Shown here piece by piece: positions 1-8,632 of a stretch of 64,000 bases of DNA. The stretch comes from FEB-7 sp963698265 (GTDB lineage: Bacteria; Pseudomonadota; Gammaproteobacteria; Burkholderiales; Usitatibacteraceae): NCBI GenBank assembly GCA_963698265.1, contig CAVOQC010000001.1:248001-312000 (forward strand), written 5' to 3'. How positions within the stretch are numbered: the stretch's first letter is position 1; each line of letters starts with the position of its first letter. Under the pieces are notes generated by a model. It had not been told where the DNA came from, searched no databases, and saw only the letters and a program-made list of their open reading frames with translations. The position numbers and the translations under genes were made by a program.

Positions 1-684
1 GTCGAAGGCCTGGAGCGTCAACGCGTCCGGGCGGGGCACGGCCCAGACGTGCTGCAGGTACGCCCAGGCCCAGCTGTCGCAGCCGATCACGCCGGGTCCC
101 AGGCGGCCGCTTTCGGAGGCCTCGAGCACCTCGCGCACCAGCGAAAGGCCGCGCGCGTGGCGCAAATAGAAGTGCTCCAGGTTCGGCAGCACCCAGGGCC
201 GGCCGGGCACGGGCCTCATGTCGGGCACGCGCGCTTCGCCCGCCAGGACTGCTCCGCGGTCCGGCGCCTCGATGATCGCCGTCCCGCGCATCGCCCCCCA
301 CTGGCGCAGGATCGCGGCGTGGCCGCCGTGGGGCTGGCCGATGACGAACTTCACGGGACGGTCCGGAGTCCGGACCCAGGTCTCCAGCTGCTCATCGAGC
401 GCCGCCGCTGCGGCACGCCAATCCAGCGCAGGCACGAGGTGCTCCAGCCGGACCTCCTGGAGGGCGCGCAATTGTGCCTCGTCCTTCACGGGCGCCTTCG
501 CCTCCTCGCCGGCGCCCAGGAAGGTCCGCCTCGCGGACGACCAGGCATTGGCCAGCGCGCTCCGCGCTGGCACGCGGGGCACCTCGTAGCCGGCGACGGG
601 CACGAATTCCCAGAGCTTCGCCCGGTGCGCATCGTCCTGCGCGGCAGGCGGCAGCCCTGCGTTCTTCGCGATTGGGAGATTCAT
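1..684 (-). CDS. Hypothetical protein, 3' end outside the window
   Basis: An open frame reads leftward from an ATG at 682-684 to base 1 without a stop, giving 228 residues of an incomplete protein. I do not recognise the family. Visible features are the start MNLPIAKNAGLPPAAQDD, a hydrophobic strand followed by a small-residue turn (KFVIGQPHGGHAAIL) and a later GVIGCDSWAWAYL segment. There is no clear signal peptide or membrane helix. It lies 44 bases downstream of the end of the gamma-glutamyltransferase gene on the same strand, so it may be its operon partner. No function is assigned. Confidence 0.6.
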   Translation of the reverse strand, partial: MNLPIAKNAGLPPAAQDDAHRAKLWEFVPVAGYEVPRVPARSALANAWSSARRTFLGAGEEAKAPVKDEAQLRALQEVRLEHLVPALDWRAAAAALDEQLETWVRTPDRPVKFVIGQPHGGHAAILRQWGAMRGTAIIEAPDRGAVLAGEARVPDMRPVPGRPWVLPNLEHFYLRHARGLSLVREVLEASESGRLGPGVIGCDSWAWAYLQHVWAVPRPDALTLQAFD

Positions 685-728
685 GAAAGGAAGGCGACGC
701 TGTCCTTGTCTCGCAAGGGCCGGCGTCC

Positions 729-2315
729 CTAGTAGCCGACGGCGCCGCCGTCCTTGCGGTGATCCGACCCGGCGCAGTAGCCGTCGTCCAGGCGCCAGAT
801 GAGCTGCGCGCCGCCGAAGCCGAACTGGGCGGCCTCCGGGTCCACGATGCGGTGCCCGCGGCCCTTGAGGTCATCGAGCACGCCGGGGGCGAGGCCTGCC
901 GACTCGAAGCTCACGCTGAAGTCGTTGTTCACGATCCAGCGCGGCCCGTCGCTCGCGGCCTGCGGGTTCTGGTGGTAGTCCACGATGCGCGTGACCATCT
1001 GCGCGTGGCCCTGGGGCTGCATCTGCCCTCCCATCACCCCGAAGCTCATCACCGGCTTGCCGTCCTTGGTAAGGAAGCCGGGAATGATGGTCTGGAACGG
1101 GCGCTTGCCCGGGCCCACGAGGTTGGGGTGCCCGGGCTTGAGCGAGAACCCCGCACCGCGGTTCTGCATGGAGATGCCGGTGCCCGACACCACCATGCCG
1201 GAGCCGAACCCCATGTAGTTCGACTGGATGAAGGACACCATCATCCCGTTCGCATCCGCCGTGGTGAGGTAGACCGTGCCGCCTTCGCGCGGGTCCCCGG
1301 GCGGCGGATCGGAGGCGCGCTTCCTGTCGATCGCGCGGGAGCGATGCTCCAGGTAATCGTCGGCGAGGAGTTTCTCCGCGTCGAACTCCATCGTGGCCGG
1401 GTCGGCGACGAAACGGTACGCGTCGGCGAAGGCCAGCTTCATCGCCTCGATCTGCAGGTGCAGGCTGTCGGCCCCGTCCGCGGGAAGTGCCGCGAGATCG
1501 AAGTGCCGGAGCATCCCCAGCGCCATGAGGGCGACGATGCCCTGCCCGTTGGGCGGCATCTCGTGCAGCCGGTAGCCGCGGTACTCGATCGAGATCGGTT
1601 CGACCCAGTCGCAGCGGTGCGCGGAGAAGTCGGCAAGCGTGTGCGCACCCTCGTCGGCCTGGGAGGCGAGCGTGATCCGCTCGGCGAGCTTGCCGCGGTA
1701 GAAGCTCTCGCCCTTCGTGGCGGCGATCTCCTCGAGCGTCTCGGCCTGCTGCGGGCAGTAGAAGCGCTCGCCGGGGCGCGGCGCGCGGTCCTTGGGCAGG
1801 AACGTCCACGCGAATTCGGAGAAACCCCGGAAGCTCGGCGCCTGCCGCGCCCAGCTGAGGGAGGTGATCGGCGAGACCATGAAGCCGTCGCGCGCGTAGC
1901 GGATGGCCGCCTGGAAGAGGTCGGCGAAGGCGAGCTTGCCGTAGCGCTGGGAGAGCGCCACCCAGGCCGAGACGCAGCCCGGCACCGTGACGGAATCCCA
2001 ACCCTGCACCGGCATCGCGTTCGCACCCTTGAAGCGGGTCGGCGTCCACTTGGCCGGCGCGCGCCCCGAGGCGTTGAGTCCCACGAGCTTCTCGCCGTCC
2101 CAGAGGATTGCGAAAGCGTCGGAGCCGATGCCGTTGGAGGTGGGTTCGACGACGGTGAGCGTGATCGCCGCGGCGAGCGCCGCATCGACCGCATTGCCGC
2201 CCCTCGCGAGCGCCTGGAGCCCCGCCTGGGCGGCCAGCGGTTGCGACGTCGCGACGATGTTCTTCGCGAGCAACGGCATGCGCTGCGACGGGTACGGGAA
2301 ATCCCAGGTGAACAT
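729..2315 (-). CDS. Gamma-glutamyltransferase family protein (YwrD-like)
   Basis: A 528-residue Ntn-hydrolase of the gamma-glutamyltransferase family, which moves or hydrolyses gamma-glutamyl groups after self-cleavage into two chains. The autoprocessing and nucleophile threonine is probably Thr347 in GGTVYLTTAD, followed by the QSNYMGFGSG and MQNRGAGFSL blocks typical of the YwrD-type subgroup. The N-terminal half shows the usual GGNAVDAALAAA and PTSNGIGSDAF motifs. No signal peptide is visible, so it is probably cytoplasmic, unlike the second family member at 58268-60019. The substrate cannot be read from sequence. It is divergent from the haloacid dehalogenase gene, with an 86-base gap that must hold both promoters. 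Confidence 0.88.
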   Translation of the reverse strand: MFTWDFPYPSQRMPLLAKNIVATSQPLAAQAGLQALARGGNAVDAALAAAITLTVVEPTSNGIGSDAFAILWDGEKLVGLNASGRAPAKWTPTRFKGANAMPVQGWDSVTVPGCVSAWVALSQRYGKLAFADLFQAAIRYARDGFMVSPITSLSWARQAPSFRGFSEFAWTFLPKDRAPRPGERFYCPQQAETLEEIAATKGESFYRGKLAERITLASQADEGAHTLADFSAHRCDWVEPISIEYRGYRLHEMPPNGQGIVALMALGMLRHFDLAALPADGADSLHLQIEAMKLAFADAYRFVADPATMEFDAEKLLADDYLEHRSRAIDRKRASDPPPGDPREGGTVYLTTADANGMMVSFIQSNYMGFGSGMVVSGTGISMQNRGAGFSLKPGHPNLVGPGKRPFQTIIPGFLTKDGKPVMSFGVMGGQMQPQGHAQMVTRIVDYHQNPQAASDGPRWIVNNDFSVSFESAGLAPGVLDDLKGRGHRIVDPEAAQFGFGGAQLIWRLDDGYCAGSDHRKDGGAVGY

Positions 2316-2401
2316 GGACGGGTCGGGGGCGGTTTGCCTGCAGCCACGATGGTAGCACCGTCGCCGCGCGGGGCGTATTCTCGCCGCGAGGAGGAACCGC
2401 C

Positions 2402-3076
2402 ATGCAGGATCCGAAAGCCCTGGTGTTCGACGCCTACGGAACGCTCTTCGACGTGCACTCCGTGACGCGCCTGGCCGACTCGCTCCACCCCGGAAAGGGT
2501 GCGGCCCTCTCCCAGGCGTGGCGTACCAAGCAGCTCGAGTACACCTGGCAGCGAAGCCTCATGGGCCGCTACGACGATTTCAACGCCGTCACCGCCGAGG
2601 CGCTCGACTGGGCGCTGGAGTCGCTCAAGCTCGCCGCGACCGGGGAGGCGCGCACCGCGCTCATGGCCGCCTACCGCACGCTCGGCCTCTTTCCGGAGGT
2701 GCGCGGCGCGCTCTCCCGGCTGGGCGAGCGCCGGCCGCTCGCGATCCTCTCCAACGGGCACCCCGACATGCTCGACGCCGTGGTCGACCACAACGAGTTG
2801 CGCGTCTTCTTCGGCGAGCGCGTCTACAGCGTGCACGAGGCGGGCGTCTTCAAGCCGGACCCGCGCGTCTACGCCATCGTCACGGCGAGGCTCGAGCTCG
2901 CGGCGGGCTCCATAGGCTTCGTGTCCTCCAACGGCTGGGACGCCGCGGGGGCGAAGTCCTTCGGCTTCAACGCCTTCTGGGTGAACCGCGGGAAGGCGCC
3001 CGTGGAACGCCTGGGTTCGCCACCGGACGGGGTCGCCGACGACCTCGCCGGTGTTGCGGCCCTGCTGCCCGCCTAG
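2402..3076 (+). CDS. (S)-2-haloacid dehalogenase, HAD type II
   Basis: A 224-residue HAD-superfamily enzyme that hydrolyses the carbon-halogen bond of short (S)-2-haloacids to (R)-2-hydroxyacids. The known active-site pattern is present almost residue for residue: nucleophile Asp10 in VFDAYGTLFD, Arg41, the LSNG motif (Ser117-Asn118), Lys151 and Tyr157 in FKPDPRVY, and Ser175, Asn177 and Asp180 in VSSNGWD. Length is normal for the family. The ATG lies about 9 bases after a GAGGA ribosome site. Its stop overlaps the end of the convergent tctA gene. A second, unrelated-fold dehalogenase lies 3 kb away, so a haloacid role in this neighbourhood is plausible. Confidence 0.88.
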   Translation: MQDPKALVFDAYGTLFDVHSVTRLADSLHPGKGAALSQAWRTKQLEYTWQRSLMGRYDDFNAVTAEALDWALESLKLAATGEARTALMAAYRTLGLFPEVRGALSRLGERRPLAILSNGHPDMLDAVVDHNELRVFFGERVYSVHEAGVFKPDPRVYAIVTARLELAAGSIGFVSSNGWDAAGAKSFGFNAFWVNRGKAPVERLGSPPDGVADDLAGVAALLPA

Positions 3077-4578
3077 CCTTCCTCGACGAAGGCTTCCTCG
3101 CGCTTCCTGCGCACGGCGGGCGCGAGCACGATTGCGACGAGGGCGACGGAGAGCACCAGCAGCGTGGCACTGATCGGTCGCGTCACGAACACGGCCGGGT
3201 CGCCGCGCGAGAGCAGCAGCGCGCGCCGAAGGTGCTCCTCCATCATCGGCCCCAGCACGAAGCCGAGCAGCATGGGCGCGGCCTCGCAATTCAACTTCCC
3301 GAAGACATAGCCCACGAAGCCGAACCCGGCGGCGAGGAGCACGTCCATCCACGCGTTGTTGATGGAGTAGACCCCGATGCAGCAGAAGATAAGGATCGCC
3401 GGATAGAGGAAGCGGTACTGCACCGACAGCAGCCTCACCCACATGCCGATGAGCGGCAGGTTCAGCACCACCAGCAGGAGGTTGCCGATCCACATGCTCG
3501 CGATCATTCCCCAGAAGAGCTCGGGATTGGCCGTCATGATCTGCGGGCCCGGCTGGATGCCGTGGATGATCATCGCGCCGATCATGAGCGCCATCACCGG
3601 GTTCGACGGGATGCCCAGGGTGAGCAGCGGTATGAAGGAGGTCTGGGCGGCCGCGTTGTTGGCCGATTCCGGGGCGGCCACGCCTTCGATCATTCCCGTG
3701 CCGAACTTCTCCGGTGTGGCCGAGAGCTTCTTCTCGAGCGTGTAGGCCGAGAACGCGCCCAGCACCGGCCCGCCGCCGGGAAGGATGCCGAGCATCGAGC
3801 CCAGGGCGGTGCCCCGGACCGTGGGCAGGAAGGAGCGCCGGATGTCCTGCCAGTCGGGCAGCAGCCCCGTCACCCGCCGCGTGAACACCTCGCGCTTCTG
3901 CCCGTGCTCGAGGTTGCGGATGATCTCGCCGAAGCCGAAGACGCCCATGGCGATGGGGCCGATGCCCACGCCGTCGATGAGCTCCGGAAGGCCGAAGTTG
4001 AAGCGCGCCACGCCGGAGTTCACGTCGGTGCCCACGAGCCCGAACAGGAGCCCCAACACGATCATAGCCACGGCCTTCACGAGCGAGCCGTGCGCGAGCA
4101 CCACCGCCGCGATGAGGCCGAGCACCATGAGCGAGAAGTAGTCCGCCGGGCCGAACTGGAGTGCGAGTTCCGCCAGCGGCGGCGCGAAGGCGGCGATGAG
4201 GAGCGTGGCCACGGTGCCCGCGAAGAACGAGCCGAGTGCCGCGATGCCGAGCGCCTTGCCGGCGTGGCCCCGGCGCGCCATCTGGTAGCCGTCGAGGCAG
4301 GTGACCACGGAACTCACCTCGCCCGGAAGGTTCACGAGGATCGCCGTGGTGGAGCCGCCATACTGCGCCCCGTAGTAGATGCCGGCGAGCATGATGAGCG
4401 CGGAAACCGGCGGCAGGGCGAAGGTGGCCGGCAGCAGCATCGCGATGGTGGCCACCGGCCCGATGCCCGGAAGCACGCCGATCAGGGTGCCGAGCAGCAC
4501 GCCGATGAAGCAATAGAGGATGTTCGTTCCGGCGAGTGCTACGGAGAAACCGAGCCCGAGGTTCGCGAGCAGTTCCAT
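3073..4578 (-). CDS. tctA: Tripartite tricarboxylate transporter, large permease TctA (first copy)
   Basis: A 501-residue integral membrane protein of the TctA family, the large subunit of a secondary, binding-protein-dependent carboxylate importer. It has the family glycine/proline loops LIGVLPGIGPVATIAMLLP near residue 37 and GILPGGGPVLGAF in the middle, with about a dozen hydrophobic helices. It begins 7 bases after tctB, and both follow the tartrate/D-malate dehydrogenase-like gene, so the substrate is probably a small hydroxy- or halo-carboxylate (inference). No tctC receptor gene accompanies this copy, so a receptor encoded elsewhere would have to serve it. Confidence 0.92.
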   Translation of the reverse strand: MELLANLGLGFSVALAGTNILYCFIGVLLGTLIGVLPGIGPVATIAMLLPATFALPPVSALIMLAGIYYGAQYGGSTTAILVNLPGEVSSVVTCLDGYQMARRGHAGKALGIAALGSFFAGTVATLLIAAFAPPLAELALQFGPADYFSLMVLGLIAAVVLAHGSLVKAVAMIVLGLLFGLVGTDVNSGVARFNFGLPELIDGVGIGPIAMGVFGFGEIIRNLEHGQKREVFTRRVTGLLPDWQDIRRSFLPTVRGTALGSMLGILPGGGPVLGAFSAYTLEKKLSATPEKFGTGMIEGVAAPESANNAAAQTSFIPLLTLGIPSNPVMALMIGAMIIHGIQPGPQIMTANPELFWGMIASMWIGNLLLVVLNLPLIGMWVRLLSVQYRFLYPAILIFCCIGVYSINNAWMDVLLAAGFGFVGYVFGKLNCEAAPMLLGFVLGPMMEEHLRRALLLSRGDPAVFVTRPISATLLVLSVALVAIVLAPAVRRKREEAFVEEG

Positions 4579-4585
4579 GGCCGCC

Positions 4586-5077
4586 TCAGATGCGGCAGAG
4601 CCGCAGCGACTGGAGGACTTCCAGGTCCGGGCAGAGGGGGATGGGAAGCTTCAGTCCCCAGACGAACGCGAGAGAGCAGAAGACCACCAGGCCGACCGCG
4701 AGGAGCAGCACGTCCCGGAGCTTGAATTCTTCGCTGCCGAGGCTCGAGCCGACCACCAGGAGGATTCCCGCCGCCACCATGCCCACGACCTTGAGCAGCA
4801 GGCCGAACATCACGACCGAGCCCAGCACCCAGAGCGTCGGCCTCCAGTGGAAGCGGTCCATCACCGGTCCGGCGTTCTTCGTCCTCAGCGCCGAGGCCGA
4901 GATGAGGATTCCGAGGGCCGCGAGCAGGAGCCCCAGGTAGAAAGGGAAGTACCCCGGACCCATGCGCGCGGCCACCCCGAGCTTGTAGGTGAGCGCGATG
5001 CCGGCGAACCCCGCGCCGAGCGCGAGAAAGAGCACGCCCGCCCAGAAATCCCGCGAGTTCCTGATGCGCGATTTCAC
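4586..5077 (-). CDS. tctB: Tripartite tricarboxylate transporter, small permease TctB (first copy)
   Basis: A 163-residue protein with four hydrophobic segments and the TctB arrangement, including an early ARMGPGYFPFYLGLLLAALG block. It is the small membrane subunit that pairs with the TctA encoded 7 bases downstream. The ATG sits 21 bases beyond the dehydrogenase stop, in the same leftward transcription unit. TctB proteins are poorly conserved; the call rests on size, helix pattern and adjacency to tctA. Confidence 0.85.
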   Translation of the reverse strand: MKSRIRNSRDFWAGVLFLALGAGFAGIALTYKLGVAARMGPGYFPFYLGLLLAALGILISASALRTKNAGPVMDRFHWRPTLWVLGSVVMFGLLLKVVGMVAAGILLVVGSSLGSEEFKLRDVLLLAVGLVVFCSLAFVWGLKLPIPLCPDLEVLQSLRLCRI

Positions 5078-5098
5078 GCGTTCTCCCGGGCCGCGCGC

Positions 5099-6155
5099 CT
5101 AGAGCGCCGCCGCGATGGCCTTGCCGACTTCGACGGTGTTCGCCGTTCCGCCCAGGTCGCGCGTACGCGGCCCGTCGGCGAGCACCCGTTCGATCGCGCC
5201 GACGATGGCGTCCGCGGCATCCCGGTGGCCGAGGTGCTCGAGCATCATCGCCCCCGACCAGATCTGGCCGATGGGATTGGCGATGCCCTTGCCCGCGATG
5301 TCGGGCGCGCTGCCGTGCACCGGCTCGAACATCGACGGGATACTCGCGCTCGGGATTGATGTTGCCGCCCGGCGCGATGCCGATGGTGCCGGTGCAGGCC
5401 GGCCCCAGGTCGGAGAGGATGTCGCCGAAGAGGTTGGAGCCCACCACCACGTCGAACCAGTCGGGGTGCTGCACGAAGTGCGCGGTGAGGATGTCGATGT
5501 GGTACTGCGAGGTCTTCACCTCCGGGTATTCGGCCGAGATCGCCTCGAAGCGCTCGTCCCAGTAGGGCATCGTGATCGCGATGCCGTTGGACTTGGTGGC
5601 CGAGGTCACGTGCTTCTTCTTGCGCGTCTTCGCGAGCTCGAAGGCGTAGCGCAGGATCCGGTCCGTGCCGCGCTTCGAGAACACCGAGAGTTGCGTGACA
5701 AACTCCTCTTCCGTGCCGCCGTACATGCGCCCGCCCATGGAGGAATACTCGCCCTCGTTGTTCTCGCGCACTACCCAGAAGTCGATGTCCCCGGGCTTGC
5801 GACCCGCGAGCGGGCTCTTGACCCCAGGCATGAGCCGCACCGGCCGCAGGTTCACGTACTGCCGGAACTCCCGGCGGATGGGCACGAGCAGGCCCCAGAG
5901 CGAGACGTGATCCGGCACGCCCGGGAATCCCACGGCGCCGAGGAAGATCGCATCGTGGCCGCGGATCTGCGCGAGGCCGTCCTCGGGCATCATCCGCCCG
6001 TGCTTCGCGTGGTACGCGCAGCTCCACGGCTTCTCGTCCCAGGTGAAGCCGATGCCGAACTTGCGTCCCGCGGCTTCGAGCACGCGGATGCCCTCGGGCA
6101 CGACTTCCGTGCCGATCCCGTCGCCGGGGATGGTCGCGATGCGGTAGGTCTTCAT
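5099..6155 (-). pseudogene. Tartrate/D-malate dehydrogenase family gene with a one-base frameshift
   Basis: NAD-dependent beta-decarboxylating dehydrogenase of the tartrate/D-malate subgroup (relatives: isopropylmalate and isocitrate dehydrogenase). It starts MKTYRIATIPGDGIGTEV and shows FWVVRENNEGEYSSMGGR, the SATKSNGI block and GSNLFGDILSDLGPA. After NINPEREYP the frame breaks: dropping one base near 5336 restores SMFEPVHGSAPDIAGKGIA and a normal ending, for about 351 residues. Both parts are otherwise intact, so an assembly or sequencing error is as likely as real inactivation. It begins 7 bases after the dehalogenase stop and precedes tctBA. Substrate could be tartrate, D-malate or a related hydroxyacid. 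Confidence 0.85.
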
Positions 6156-6162
6156 GGTCCGG

Positions 6163-7056
6163 CTAGCCTCCGAAGAACGATTCGAATTCGTCGGCCACGA
6201 GGTCGGGCACTTCCTCGGGCAGGTAATGTCCGGCGGGGAGCGCGCGGCCGCGCACGTCGCGGGCCACGGCGCGCCAGTCGGCGAGCGGGGTGAAGCAGCG
6301 CTCCACGACGCCGTGCGCGCCCCAGAGCGCAAGCACCGGGCACTCGATGCGGCGGCCGGCCTCGCGATCGGCGCGGTCGTGCTCGAGGTCGATCGCCGCC
6401 GCGGCGCGGTAGTCCTCGCAGCTCGCGTGGATCACTTCCGGCGTGAACGCGCGCTCGTACTCGGCCCAGGCGAGCGGGTCGAAGGGATCGTCGCCGGCGC
6501 TGCACCCGCGCATTTTCGCGCGCAGGAAGAACTTCGGGTCCGCGCCGATCAGCGCCTCGGGAAAGGGCGCGTCCTGGATGAGGAAGAACCAGTGCCAGTA
6601 GGCGCGCGCGAACGCGATGTCCGTGCGCTCGTACATGGCGAGGGTGGGCGAGATGTCGAGCACGGCGAGCTTCTCGACCGCGCCCGGGTGATCGACGGCA
6701 AGGCGATGCGCCACGCGCCCGCCGCGGTCGTGGCCCGCGAGGAAGAACCGCTCGTGCCCGAGCGCCCCCATGGCCGCCACGGGATCCTTCGCCATCTCCC
6801 GCTTGGAGTACGGTGCGTGGCGGGCGTCGGTGGCGGGCTTTCCCGATTGGCCGTAGCCTCGCAGGTCCGCGGCCACGACGGTGAAGCGCTTCGCGAGCCG
6901 GGGCGCGACCTTGTGCCACAGGGCGTGGGTCTGGGGATAGCCGTGCAGGAGCAGGAGCGCGGGGCCGGAGCCGCCCGTGACGGCGTGGACCCTGACTCCC
7001 CCGGCATCGAGATCCACGGCGCGAAAGCCGGGAAAGAGCCTCTCCAATGGGACCAT
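6163..7056 (-). CDS. Fluoroacetate/haloacetate dehalogenase-type alpha/beta hydrolase
   Basis: A 297-residue alpha/beta hydrolase that matches fluoroacetate dehalogenase (EC 3.8.1.3), which releases halide and glycolate from haloacetates. Started at the ATG at 7056, the residues fall in the positions I recall for the Rhodopseudomonas enzyme: nucleophile Asp110 in GHDRGGR, carboxylate-binding Arg111 and Arg114, Asp134, halide-pocket His155-Trp156 (YWHWFF), then Tyr216 and catalytic His277, each shifted by a three-residue deletion. An upstream in-frame ATG at 7122 would leave almost no promoter space before hemY. It heads a leftward operon with the dehydrogenase and tctBA. Halide specificity is inferred, since related epoxide hydrolases share the fold. 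Confidence 0.82.
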   Translation of the reverse strand: MVPLERLFPGFRAVDLDAGGVRVHAVTGGSGPALLLLHGYPQTHALWHKVAPRLAKRFTVVAADLRGYGQSGKPATDARHAPYSKREMAKDPVAAMGALGHERFFLAGHDRGGRVAHRLAVDHPGAVEKLAVLDISPTLAMYERTDIAFARAYWHWFFLIQDAPFPEALIGADPKFFLRAKMRGCSAGDDPFDPLAWAEYERAFTPEVIHASCEDYRAAAAIDLEHDRADREAGRRIECPVLALWGAHGVVERCFTPLADWRAVARDVRGRALPAGHYLPEEVPDLVADEFESFFGG

Positions 7057-7148
7057 GGTGCCATTATGCCGCCCCGCGCTGCCCCGGAGCGCTTGATGCG
7101 AATCAACGGCTAGAACCGCCATTGGCTTAAAAAGGTTGGATCGGAATC

Positions 7149-8573
7149 ATGCAACGCGAGCGCAATCCCATGGACACCTCTCCTGCCGCCCTCGACGTGC
7201 TCGTCGTGGGCGCCGGCATCTCGGGCCTTTCCACCGCCTTCGGCCTCATGCGGCGCGGGCTCGCCGTCGAGGTCCTCGACTCCGGCGCGCGGCCCGGCGG
7301 CGTGATCGGCACCATCGCGCACGAGGGCGCGCTCTACGAGACCGGCCCCAACAGCGCGCTCGACACCACGCCCCGCATCGGCGAACTGATCGAGGCCACG
7401 GGAATCGCCGCCGAGCGCATCCCCGCGAGCCAGGTCGCCGACACGCGCTTCGTGGTGAAGGGCGGCCGACCCGTGGCGCTGCCCATGTCGCCGGGTGCGT
7501 TTCTCGCCACATCCCTCTTCTCGCCGCTCGCCAAGGCGCGGCTCGCGCTCGAGCCGCTCATCCGGCGCCAGCCCGCGGACGAGGAGGAAACCATCGCGCA
7601 TTTCGTGCGCCGCCGCCTGGGCCGCGAGTTTCTCGACTACGCGATCGAGCCCTTCGTCGCCGGCATCTACGCGGGCGATCCGGAGCGGCTTTCGGTCCCC
7701 GCCGCGTTTCCGAAGCTGCACGCGCTCGAGCAGCGCTACGGCAGCCTCATCGTCGGCGCCATCCTCGGCGCCCGGGAGCGACGCAAGCGCGCCGAAACGG
7801 CCAAGAACACCGCCAAGAGCTTCTCGTTCCGCGGCGGCATGCAGACGCTCACCGACGCGCTCGCGCGCGCCGTCGGCCGGGTCACGCTCGAGGCTAGGGT
7901 CGTCTCCGTCTCGCGCCTGTCGGACGGCTCGTTCGTGGTGGTCTTCGACAAGGACGGCGAGACCCTCACCCGCCACGCGAGAGCCGTCGTGCTCGCCGTG
8001 CCCGCGGGCGAGGCCGCGCGCCTGGCCTATCCCCTCGTGCCCGAGGCAACACTCGCGCTGCAGGAGATCGAGTACCCGGCGGTGCTGTCGGTCGCGACCG
8101 TTTACCGACGCGAGGACGTGACGCACCCGCTGGACGGCTTCGGTTTCCTCGCGCCGCGGGTCGAGCACCGTGCGGTGCTGGGCACTCTCTTTTCCAGCTC
8201 CATGTTCCCGGGACGCGCGCCCGACGGGCAGGTGCTCCTCACCAGTTTCCTGGGCGGGCGGCGCAATCCCGAACTCGCGCTCGCCGGCGACGGGGCGATC
8301 GTCGCGAAGGTCGAGGCCGAGCACCGCTCGCTGCTGGGAGTCCGCGCCCCTGCGCTCTGGAACGCCGTCACGCGCTGGCCGCGCGCGATTCCGCAGTACG
8401 GGCCCGGTCACCTCGGCCGCATCGCCAAGCTCGCGCAGGCCGAACTGGAGACGCCGGGCCTGAAGTTCTGCGCCAACTACCGCGGCGGAGTATCGGTAGG
8501 CGATTGCATCGCCAACGCGCACGCCACCGCCGAATCGCTGAGTGCCTGGCTCGAGGTCCCGGTCGCCGCCTGA
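7149..8573 (+). CDS. hemY: Protoporphyrinogen oxidase
   Basis: A 474-residue FAD-dependent oxidase of the HemY/HemG class, which converts protoporphyrinogen IX to protoporphyrin IX in haem synthesis. The N-terminus has the dinucleotide-binding fold VVGAGISGLSTAFGL near residue 19, followed by RPGGVIGT and YETGPNSAL. The middle carries EPFVAGIYAGDPERLSV, and the end has the NYRGGVSVGDCIANA signature typical of this family. A second start at 7170 is possible. It is divergent from the dehalogenase operon and converges on ackA. It looks like a housekeeping gene unrelated to the flanking catabolic operons. Confidence 0.93.
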   Translation: MQRERNPMDTSPAALDVLVVGAGISGLSTAFGLMRRGLAVEVLDSGARPGGVIGTIAHEGALYETGPNSALDTTPRIGELIEATGIAAERIPASQVADTRFVVKGGRPVALPMSPGAFLATSLFSPLAKARLALEPLIRRQPADEEETIAHFVRRRLGREFLDYAIEPFVAGIYAGDPERLSVPAAFPKLHALEQRYGSLIVGAILGARERRKRAETAKNTAKSFSFRGGMQTLTDALARAVGRVTLEARVVSVSRLSDGSFVVVFDKDGETLTRHARAVVLAVPAGEAARLAYPLVPEATLALQEIEYPAVLSVATVYRREDVTHPLDGFGFLAPRVEHRAVLGTLFSSSMFPGRAPDGQVLLTSFLGGRRNPELALAGDGAIVAKVEAEHRSLLGVRAPALWNAVTRWPRAIPQYGPGHLGRIAKLAQAELETPGLKFCANYRGGVSVGDCIANAHATAESLSAWLEVPVAA

Positions 8574-8600
8574 GCGGGCGCGGCCAGCTGTTCGCGACTC

Positions 8601-8617
8601 GTTCGCGCAGCGCGAAC
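8601..8617. terminator. Inverted repeat between convergent hemY and ackA
   Basis: GTTCGCGC and GCGCGAAC form a perfect 8-base stem around a single A, just past the hemY stop and before the ackA stop. A related motif (GTCGCGCAGCGCGA) recurs at about 8636. There is no T-tract, so a bidirectional terminator role is inferred from position only. Confidence 0.4.
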
Positions 8618-8632
8618 TCCGCTTCCCGCGAC

